Shown: positions 1 through 5,696 of the stretch, one piece after another | Position numbering within the stretch: position 1 is the first letter of the stretch | How the letters are laid out: every line of letters starts with the position of its first letter | NCBI GenBank assembly: GCA_022601215.1 | Contig: JAHZIZ010000417.1 | Location: forward strand, 1-5,696 | Source: Bacteroidota bacterium | GTDB taxonomy: Bacteria; Bacteroidota; Bacteroidia; Flavobacteriales; Flavobacteriaceae | Reading direction: 5' to 3' | DNA length: 5,696 bases | Notes under the pieces: model-generated | What the model saw: only the letters and a program-made list of their open reading frames with translations | What the model was told of the DNA's origin: nothing | The model's database searches: none | Made by a program: the position numbers and the translations under genes

Positions 1-2
1 AG

Positions 3-3000
3 AAGAAAGTACGTCGTGACCGTGTAGGACACATTAACCTAGTGGTGCCAGTGGCTCACATTTGGTACTTCCGTTCGTTACCGAATAAAATTGGATACCT
101 TCTTGGATTGCCTTCTAAGAAGTTAGATATGATTATTTACTACGAGAGATACGTGGTAATTCAGGCTGGTATTGCAAAGAATGAAGAAGGAGAGCCATTG
201 ACAAAAATGGATTTCTTAACCGAAGAAGAATACCTAAACATTTTAGATGCTCTTCCGCAAGAGAATCAATACTTAGAGGATAGTGATCCAAATAAGTTTA
301 TTGCAAAAATGGGGGCAGAGTGTTTGATCGATTTATTGAATCGTATTGACTTAGATACTCTTTCATTCGAATTGCGTCATAAAGCAAATAATGAAACATC
401 TAAGCAACGTAAAACAGAAGCCTTAAAGCGTCTTCAAGTAGTAGAGGCATTAAGAGATGCAAATAAGAACCGTGAGAACCAACCTGCTTGGATGATCATG
501 AAGGTAGTGCCTGTAATTCCACCAGAATTACGTCCGCTAGTACCGTTGGATGGAGGTCGTTTTGCAACTTCAGATCTTAACGACTTATACCGTCGTGTGA
601 TTATCCGTAACAATCGTCTTAAGCGATTAATGGAGATCAAAGCACCCGAGGTGATCTTGCGTAATGAGAAGCGTATGCTTCAAGAATCTGTTGATTCATT
701 ATTTGATAATACTAGAAAATCGTCAGCAGTAAAAACAGATAGTAACCGTCCATTAAAGTCACTTTCAGATTCATTGAAAGGAAAGCAAGGACGTTTCCGT
801 CAAAATTTACTTGGAAAGCGTGTTGATTATTCTGCACGTTCTGTTATTGTTATAGGGCCAGAACTTAAATTGTTTGAGTGCGGTCTTCCTAAAGACATGG
901 CGGCAGAATTGTACAAGCCTTTCGTAATCCGTAAGTTGATTGAACGTGGGATTGTAAAAACAGTGAAATCTGCGAAGAAAATTATAGATAAGAAAGAGCC
1001 AGTGGTTTGGGATATTTTGGAGAACGTTCTTAAAGGGCATCCAGTATTGCTAAACCGTGCTCCTACGCTTCACCGTTTAGGAATCCAAGCCTTCCAACCT
1101 AAGTTGATTGAAGGAAAAGCAATCCAATTACACCCGCTAGTGTGTACGGCATTTAATGCGGATTTTGATGGTGATCAGATGGCTGTACACCTTCCGTTAG
1201 GGCCAGAAGCGATCTTGGAGTCGCAGTTACTTATGTTAGCTTCTCATAATATCTTAAACCCTGCCAATGGATCGCCAGTAGCGGTACCATCTCAGGATAT
1301 GGTATTAGGGCTGTACTATATGACAAAACTTCGTAAGACAGACAAGAATTATACGGTTCAAGGAGAAGGGTTAACGTTTTACTCCCCAGAGGAGGTAACT
1401 ATTGCCTATAACGAGAAACGTGTGGATCTAAATGCTGAAATTAGGGTGCGTACGAAGGATCTTAATGAAGAAGGAGAGTTAACGACACAGATTATTACTA
1501 CGACTGTTGGTCGAGTAATTTTTAATGATAAAGTACCAGCGAAAGCTGGATATATCAACGAAGTATTGACTAAAAAGTCTCTTCGTGATATTATAGGTGG
1601 AATCTTACAAGTAACTTCTGTTCCTGAAACAGCAGCATTCTTGGATGAGATTAAGAACCTAGGATATAAGTTTGCCTTTGAAGGTGGACTTTCTTTTAGT
1701 TTAGGTGATATTATTATTCCGGCAGAGAAGCAGGGAATGATTGATAGTGCCAACTCACAAGTAGACGGTATTATCGCCAACTACAACATGGGATTAATAA
1801 CCAATAACGAGCGTTACAACCAGGTAATTGATATCTGGACAGCTACTAATGCTGAATTGACCGAACTTTCTATGAAACGTATTCGTGAAGATCAGCAAGG
1901 GTTTAACTCTGTGTATATGATGCTTGACTCTGGAGCACGTGGATCTAAAGAACAGATTCGTCAGTTAACAGGAATGCGTGGATTGATGGCTAAGCCAAAG
2001 AAATCTAACTCTGGTGGAGGTGAAATTATTGAAAACCCGATTCTTTCTAACTTTAAGGAAGGGCTTTCAATTCTTGAATACTTTATCTCTACTCACGGGG
2101 CGCGTAAAGGATTAGCGGATACGGCACTTAAAACAGCAGATGCGGGTTACCTAACACGTCGTCTAGTTGATGTTTCTCAGGATGTTATTATCAATATTGA
2201 AGATTGTGGTACGTTGAGAGGAATTGAAGTTAAAGCACTTAAGAAGAATGAAGAGGTTGTTGAAACCTTAGGAGATAGAATTAAAGGGCGTACTTCCTTA
2301 AATGATGTTGTGAATCCACTTACTAAGGAACTATTAGTAGGAGCTGGTGAGCATATTAATGATGAAATTGCTAAGGTGATTAATGCTTCTGCAGTGGAGA
2401 TGGTCGAAGTTCGTTCAGCGCTTACTTGTGAGGCCAAAAAAGGAATATGTGCAACCTGTTATGGTAGAAATCTGGCAACCAATAAAATGGTGCAAAGAGG
2501 AGAAGCCGTTGGAGTTGTGGCAGCACAGTCTATTGGAGAACCAGGAACTCAGTTAACGCTGCGTACATTCCACGTGGGTGGTATTGCTGGTAACATTTCA
2601 GAAGAGAATAAACTCTCTGTGAAGTTTGATGGAAAAGCAGAAATTGAAGAACTGAAGACAGTGAAGGGTGAAGATGCTGATGGGAAAACTGTTGATATCG
2701 TAATTTCTCGTACATCTGAAATCAAATTGATTGATGAGAAAACAGGAATTACGTTAAGTACCAATAACATTCCTTATGGATCTACGATCTTTATTAAAGA
2801 TGGTCAGAAACTGAAGGCTGGAGATGTTGTTTGTCAGTGGGATCCATATAACGGTGTGATTATTTCTGAATTTGCAGGAAAGATCAAATATGAAAACATT
2901 GAGCAGGGGATTACTTATCAAGTGGAGATTGACGAACAAACTGGTTTCCAAGAAAAAGTAATTTCTGAATCAAGAGATAAGAAAAAGATTCCTACACTTC

Positions 3001-4034
3001 AAATTTTAGGACCCAAAGGAGACGTTATTCGTTCGTACAACTTACCAGTTGGGGCTCACCTAATGGTTGATGATAATGATAAGATTAAAGTTGGTAAAAT
3101 CTTAGTTAAGATTCCTCGTAAGTCTGCTAAAGCAGGGGATATTACGGGAGGTCTTCCACGTGTAACCGAATTATTTGAAGCGCGTAATCCATCCAATCCA
3201 GCTGTAGTGAGTGAGATAGACGGTGTGGTTTCTTTCGGAAAAATCAAGCGTGGTAACCGTGAGATTATTGTTGAGTCTCGTTTAGGAGAGATCAAGAAGT
3301 ACCTAGTAAAGTTGTCTAATCAGATTCTGGTTCAAGAGAATGACTTTGTACGTGCAGGAATGCCACTATCTGATGGTGCAATTACCCCAGTTGATATTCT
3401 TAAAATTAAAGGACCTTCAGCAGTACAACAATACTTAGTGAACGAAGTTCAAGAGGTATACCGTCTGCAAGGAGTGAAGATCAATGATAAACACTTTGAA
3501 GTTGTTGTGCGTCAGATGATGCGTAAAGTACAAATTGTAGATCCGGGAGACACTACCTTCTTAGAGAATCAATTGGCACATAAATACGACTTTATTGAAG
3601 AGAACGATAAGATTTTCGGAATGAAGGTAGTAGAGAATGCTGGTGAATCTGAAAACTTAAAAGAAGGGCAAATTGTAACAGCTCGTGAGCTGAGAGATGA
3701 GAATTCAATCTTACGTAGAGAAGATAAGACATTAATTGAAGGACGTGATGCAGTGCCAGCAACCGCTACCCCGGTACTACAAGGTATTACTAGAGCGTCC
3801 CTACAAACGAAGTCGTTTATTTCTGCGGCATCCTTCCAGGAAACGACTAAAGTATTAAACGAAGCTGCTGTAAGCGGTAAAGTAGATACTTTAGAAGGCT
3901 TGAAAGAGAATGTAATTGTAGGACATAGAATCCCAGCCGGTACAGGTATGAGAACATATGATACTATTATTGTAGGCTCTAAGGAGGAGTTGGAAGAAAT
4001 GACTCGCGATAAGCAAGAGGTTAATTATAACTAA
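3..4034 (+). CDS. rpoC: DNA-directed RNA polymerase subunit beta' (5'-truncated by window edge)
   Basis: This is the largest subunit of bacterial RNA polymerase; with beta it forms the active-site cleft. The reading frame is open to the left edge: nt 3-41 encode [13 protein letters not shown], which is conserved RpoC sequence, so the GTG at 42 is an internal valine and not a start. The window holds 1343 residues (residue n starts at nt 3n). About 95-100 N-terminal residues, including the first zinc-finger cysteines, lie outside. Visible landmarks in order: switch/lid region [20 protein letters not shown] from residue 260; catalytic Mg-binding NADFDGDQ at 385-392, with all three aspartates; GARGS at 644; bridge helix around 693-722; second zinc site Cys735, Cys809, Cys816, Cys819 (CX6CX2C); trigger loop [19 protein letters not shown] at 842-860; a roughly 180-residue insertion; [15 protein letters not shown] at about 1047; and the C-terminal [14 protein letters not shown] block. 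No frameshift or lost catalytic residue is seen. It is probably co-transcribed with rpoB upstream (inferred). Confidence 0.99.
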   Translation, partial: KKVRRDRVGHINLVVPVAHIWYFRSLPNKIGYLLGLPSKKLDMIIYYERYVVIQAGIAKNEEGEPLTKMDFLTEEEYLNILDALPQENQYLEDSDPNKFIAKMGAECLIDLLNRIDLDTLSFELRHKANNETSKQRKTEALKRLQVVEALRDANKNRENQPAWMIMKVVPVIPPELRPLVPLDGGRFATSDLNDLYRRVIIRNNRLKRLMEIKAPEVILRNEKRMLQESVDSLFDNTRKSSAVKTDSNRPLKSLSDSLKGKQGRFRQNLLGKRVDYSARSVIVIGPELKLFECGLPKDMAAELYKPFVIRKLIERGIVKTVKSAKKIIDKKEPVVWDILENVLKGHPVLLNRAPTLHRLGIQAFQPKLIEGKAIQLHPLVCTAFNADFDGDQMAVHLPLGPEAILESQLLMLASHNILNPANGSPVAVPSQDMVLGLYYMTKLRKTDKNYTVQGEGLTFYSPEEVTIAYNEKRVDLNAEIRVRTKDLNEEGELTTQIITTTVGRVIFNDKVPAKAGYINEVLTKKSLRDIIGGILQVTSVPETAAFLDEIKNLGYKFAFEGGLSFSLGDIIIPAEKQGMIDSANSQVDGIIANYNMGLITNNERYNQVIDIWTATNAELTELSMKRIREDQQGFNSVYMMLDSGARGSKEQIRQLTGMRGLMAKPKKSNSGGGEIIENPILSNFKEGLSILEYFISTHGARKGLADTALKTADAGYLTRRLVDVSQDVIINIEDCGTLRGIEVKALKKNEEVVETLGDRIKGRTSLNDVVNPLTKELLVGAGEHINDEIAKVINASAVEMVEVRSALTCEAKKGICATCYGRNLATNKMVQRGEAVGVVAAQSIGEPGTQLTLRTFHVGGIAGNISEENKLSVKFDGKAEIEELKTVKGEDADGKTVDIVISRTSEIKLIDEKTGITLSTNNIPYGSTIFIKDGQKLKAGDVVCQWDPYNGVIISEFAGKIKYENIEQGITYQVEIDEQTGFQEKVISESRDKKKIPTLQILGPKGDVIRSYNLPVGAHLMVDDNDKIKVGKILVKIPRKSAKAGDITGGLPRVTELFEARNPSNPAVVSEIDGVVSFGKIKRGNREIIVESRLGEIKKYLVKLSNQILVQENDFVRAGMPLSDGAITPVDILKIKGPSAVQQYLVNEVQEVYRLQGVKINDKHFEVVVRQMMRKVQIVDPGDTTFLENQLAHKYDFIEENDKIFGMKVVENAGESENLKEGQIVTARELRDENSILRREDKTLIEGRDAVPATATPVLQGITRASLQTKSFISAASFQETTKVLNEAAVSGKVDTLEGLKENVIVGHRIPAGTGMRTYDTIIVGSKEELEEMTRDKQEVNYN
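2592..3131 (+). other. SI3-like lineage insertion within the RpoC trigger loop
   Basis: The two conserved halves of the trigger loop, FHVGG ending at residue 860 and [11 protein letters not shown] starting at about 1044, are separated by roughly 180 residues. In enzymes lacking this insertion, such as Thermus, the two halves are nearly contiguous. The segment is rich in predicted beta strands and charged turns, with repeated phrases such as [19 protein letters not shown] and [19 protein letters not shown]. These look like two related copies of a sandwich-barrel hybrid motif, the fold known from the E. coli SI3 insertion at the same place. Position and length match SI3 well; the fold is inferred from pattern only. 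Such insertions are known to influence pausing and trigger-loop movement. The boundaries are approximate. Confidence 0.72.
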
Positions 4035-4047
4035 TCTCAAATAACTT

Positions 4048-4079
4048 AAAAGGGACATTAGTAATAATGTCCCTTTTTT
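4048..4079 (+). terminator. Rho-independent terminator after rpoC
   Basis: A perfect inverted repeat lies 13 nt after the rpoC stop codon. AAAAGGGACATTA (4048-4060) pairs with TAATGTCCCTTTT (4065-4077) around a GTAA loop, giving a 13-bp stem. The GC-rich part is at the stem base next to a run of six T (4074-4079). This is the classic intrinsic terminator shape for plus-strand transcription and is expected to end the rpoC transcript. The next start codon is only 15 nt beyond the T run, so the hairpin also sits in the leader of the following gene if the two are read through. Confidence 0.9.
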
Positions 4080-4094
4080 ATTTAATACCACAGT

Positions 4095-4409
4095 ATGGCA
4101 GAAGAGAAGAAACCAAAACAGGGACAGATCAACATCGAGTTAGATGCTGATGTTGCACAAGGGATATATAGTAATTTAGCGATTATTAATCATTCGCAAA
4201 GTGAGTTTGTGATTGATTACGTGACTATTATGCCCGGAGTGCCTAAGAGTAAAGTTAAATCTAGAATTGTGTTAACACCACAGCATGCAAAACGATTTTT
4301 AAAAGCCTTGCATGATAATGTGCAGCGTTTTGAGAGCGCTCATGGAGAAATAAAGGAAAATAAGCAACCTCCTATGCCAATTAATTTTGGACCTACAGGA
4401 GAAGCTTAA
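4095..4409 (+). CDS. DUF3467 domain-containing protein
   Basis: This is a complete 104-residue protein that I recognise as the DUF3467 family; no biochemical function is known to me. It has a lysine/glutamate-rich start (residues 3-8), a strand INIEL (12-16), and a conserved-looking core YSNLAIINHSQSEFVIDYV (25-43) leading to MPGVPKSKVKSRIVLTP (46-62). A predicted amphipathic helix follows at about 62-83 (QHAKRFLKALHDNVQRFESA), then a proline-rich tail ending NFGPTGEA. It has no cysteine, tryptophan, signal peptide or membrane segment, so it is probably a small soluble cytoplasmic alpha/beta protein. ATG at 4095 is chosen because the family-like sequence begins immediately and the preceding bases are terminator. 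No Shine-Dalgarno sequence precedes it, as is usual in Bacteroidota. It lies 60 nt after rpoC in the same direction, an arrangement I recall as common in this phylum. A role linked to transcription is only a context-based guess. Confidence 0.93.
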   Translation: MAEEKKPKQGQINIELDADVAQGIYSNLAIINHSQSEFVIDYVTIMPGVPKSKVKSRIVLTPQHAKRFLKALHDNVQRFESAHGEIKENKQPPMPINFGPTGEA

Positions 4410-4414
4410 AAAAC

Positions 4415-4445
4415 AAAAAAGCCTTGCAAATCGCAGGGCTTTTTT
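4415..4445. terminator. Shared bidirectional terminator between convergent genes
   Basis: The hairpin AAAAAAGCCTTGC (4415-4427), loop AAATC, CGCAGGGCTTTTTT (4432-4445, pairing from 4433) lies in the 57-nt gap between two convergent stop codons. The stem has 13 pairs including one T-G wobble (4424 with 4436). A run of six T follows on the plus strand, ending the DUF3467 transcript. On the minus strand the A tract becomes a T tract, so it can also end the prfC transcript, but there the wobble becomes a C-A mismatch. It should therefore be somewhat stronger in the plus direction. Confidence 0.88.
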
Positions 4446-4466
4446 ATGACTAGTAATTAGCTTTGA

Positions 4467-5696
4467 TTATTCTGTCATGCTTTCAAACTCACTTACAAAA
4501 TGTAATTTTACATTAGGATATTTGCTTTGTGTCATTTGCAAGGTGAAAGCACTATCTGCGAAAAACACTAATTGGCCTCGTTTATCTTTGGCTAAGAACT
4601 TAGACTTTACTCTTTTGAACTCAAGGAATTCTTCACTTTTAACATCTGAAGGATCGACCCAACACGCTTTGTGAACATTTAGATTTTCATATCGACATTT
4701 GGCTCCATATTCATGTTCTAAGCGGTATTGAATTACCTCAAATTGTAGAGCCCCAACAGTACCTATCACCTTTCTTCCATTCAATTCTAGGACAAAAAGT
4801 TGAGCAACACCTTCGTCCATCAATTGATCAATCCCTTTTTCTAACTGCTTGCTTTTCAATGGATCGGCATTGTTGATGTATTTGAAATGCTCCGGCGAGA
4901 AACTTGGGATTCCTCTATATAGCATTTGTTCGCCTTCCGTAAGCGTGTCGCCAATTTTAAAATTACCCGTGTCGTGCAATCCAACAATATCACCAGGATA
5001 AGAAATGTCTACAATTTGCTTTTTTTCAGCGAAGAAAGCATTGGGACTCGAGAACTTCATCTTTTTACCGTTTCTTACGTGAAGGTATGGTACATTTCTT
5101 TCAAAAGTACCCGAGACTATCTTGATGAAAGCAAGCCTATCACGGTGTTTAGGGTCCATGTTTGCATGGATCTTAAAGACAAAACCAGAAAATTTTTCCT
5201 CTTCAGGAAGAACAAGCCGAGTATCACTTTCTTTAGGTCTTGGTTTGGGCGCAATTTCTATAAAACAATCAAGCAACTCACGTACTCCAAAATTGTTCAA
5301 TGCAGAGCCGAAAAAAACAGGTTGAAGATTACCATCAAGATATGCGTCACGGTCAAAATTAGGATATACCTCATAAACCAATTCAAGCTCATCTCTCAAG
5401 GTTGCGGCTGCATCATCTCCAATAAGATCTTCTAGCTCTGTAGAGGTAACGTCTTCTATTTCAATGGTTTCTTCAATGTTTTTTCTACTGTCACCACTAA
5501 ATAGATTTACATTTTTTTCCCATACATTATAAATACCTTTAAAATCATAACCCATCCCAATTGGAAAAGAAAGAGGGGTTACTTTAAGGTGTAGCTTTTG
5601 TTCAATTTCATCTAATAATTCAAAGGCATCTTTACCTTCACGGTCCAATTTGTTTATAAATACAATCATTGGAATGTTCCGCATCCGACAAACTTC
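4467..5696 (-). CDS. prfC: Peptide chain release factor 3 (N-terminus beyond window edge)
   Basis: RF3 is a translational GTPase that promotes release of RF1/RF2 from the ribosome after peptide release. The frame runs off the right edge: before the internal ATG at 5684 the codons still read EVCR, matching RF3 sequence, so that ATG is not the start. The window holds 409 residues. About 120-130 are missing compared with the 529-residue E. coli protein, including the P-loop and the G2 and G3 motifs. Seen here: G4 motif NKLD at in-window residues 15-18, G5-like GSAL at 130-133, and the RF3 signature HANMDPKHRDR at 177-187 (nt 5136-5168), which opens domain II. The RF3-type C-terminal domain follows, with GIPSFSPEHF, DEGVAQLF and VGALQFEVIQYRLEHEYGA. 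This signature separates it from EF-G and other GTPases. It ends with MTE and TAA. It is transcribed towards the DUF3467 gene and shares its terminator, so it is an independent unit; its promoter is outside the window. Confidence 0.98.
   Translation of the reverse strand, partial: EVCRMRNIPMIVFINKLDREGKDAFELLDEIEQKLHLKVTPLSFPIGMGYDFKGIYNVWEKNVNLFSGDSRKNIEETIEIEDVTSTELEDLIGDDAAATLRDELELVYEVYPNFDRDAYLDGNLQPVFFGSALNNFGVRELLDCFIEIAPKPRPKESDTRLVLPEEEKFSGFVFKIHANMDPKHRDRLAFIKIVSGTFERNVPYLHVRNGKKMKFSSPNAFFAEKKQIVDISYPGDIVGLHDTGNFKIGDTLTEGEQMLYRGIPSFSPEHFKYINNADPLKSKQLEKGIDQLMDEGVAQLFVLELNGRKVIGTVGALQFEVIQYRLEHEYGAKCRYENLNVHKACWVDPSDVKSEEFLEFKRVKSKFLAKDKRGQLVFFADSAFTLQMTQSKYPNVKLHFVSEFESMTE

Noticed and set aside
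42..44. GTG as the start of rpoC.
   Set aside because: Conserved RpoC residues continue in frame upstream to the window edge, so this is an internal valine codon.
513..531. Perfect inverted repeat GTAATTC-CACCA-GAATTAC.
   Set aside because: It lies within rpoC codons for the highly conserved VIPPELRP motif, has only a 7-bp AT-rich stem and no T run, so it is probably a coincidence of coding.
2787..2801. Short palindrome ATCTTT-ATT-AAAGAT.
   Set aside because: It is a 6-bp AT-rich stem inside the rpoC coding sequence with no flanking signal; expected by chance in AT-rich DNA.
3965..3972. TATTATTG, one mismatch from the Bacteroidota -7 element TAnnTTTG, as a possible DUF3467 promoter.
   Set aside because: No TTG-type -33 element is found at suitable spacing upstream, and it lies in conserved rpoC codons, with the rpoC terminator between it and DUF3467.
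4926..5435. A 169-codon plus-strand open frame opposite prfC, with further overlapping open frames opposite rpoC.
   Set aside because: They lie entirely antisense to strongly conserved coding sequence, have no recognisable domain, and are low-complexity translations typical of shadow frames.
5512..5518. Run of seven A in the prfC coding strand (GAA AAA AAT), resembling a slippery heptamer for -1 frameshifting.
   Set aside because: The zero frame continues as clear RF3 sequence, the -1 frame meets a stop within a few codons, and no stimulatory structure is obvious. Programmed frameshifting is known for prfB, not prfC.

Overview
The window reads as an ordinary chromosomal segment from a low-to-moderate-GC member of Bacteroidota, most likely a Flavobacteriales-type bacterium. 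The evidence is the Bacteroidota style of the RpoC sequence (for example the serine/glycine-rich linker before the bridge helix), a DUF3467 gene directly after rpoC, AT-rich spacers, and no Shine-Dalgarno sequence before the one complete gene. The genus cannot be fixed from this window. All three genes end in TAA.

Layout: (1) nt 3-4034, plus strand: rpoC, the beta' subunit of RNA polymerase, lacking only about the first 95-100 residues because the window begins inside the gene. (2) nt 4048-4079: a strong intrinsic terminator hairpin in the 60-nt gap after rpoC. (3) nt 4095-4409, plus strand: a complete 104-residue DUF3467 protein of unknown function, the only intact gene. (4) nt 4415-4445: a second hairpin, with A and T tracts on its two sides, serving the convergent gene ends. 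(5) nt 4467-5696, minus strand: prfC, peptide chain release factor 3, cut off at its N-terminal end by the right edge. There is no gene-free stretch longer than 60 nt, and no mobile element, CRISPR, tRNA or rRNA.

The genes belong to core information processing. RpoC is the catalytic half of the transcription enzyme and is normally the last member of a ribosomal protein/rpoB/rpoC cluster, whose earlier part would lie to the left. RF3 is a GTPase that recycles RF1/RF2 at the end of translation; it is transcribed towards rpoC and is a separate unit. The DUF3467 gene sits downstream of the rpoC terminator, so it depends either on readthrough or on a promoter that could not be identified. I found no convincing new biological system. 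The most useful leads are the rpoC-DUF3467 linkage across a terminator and the large SI3-like insertion in the RpoC trigger loop.
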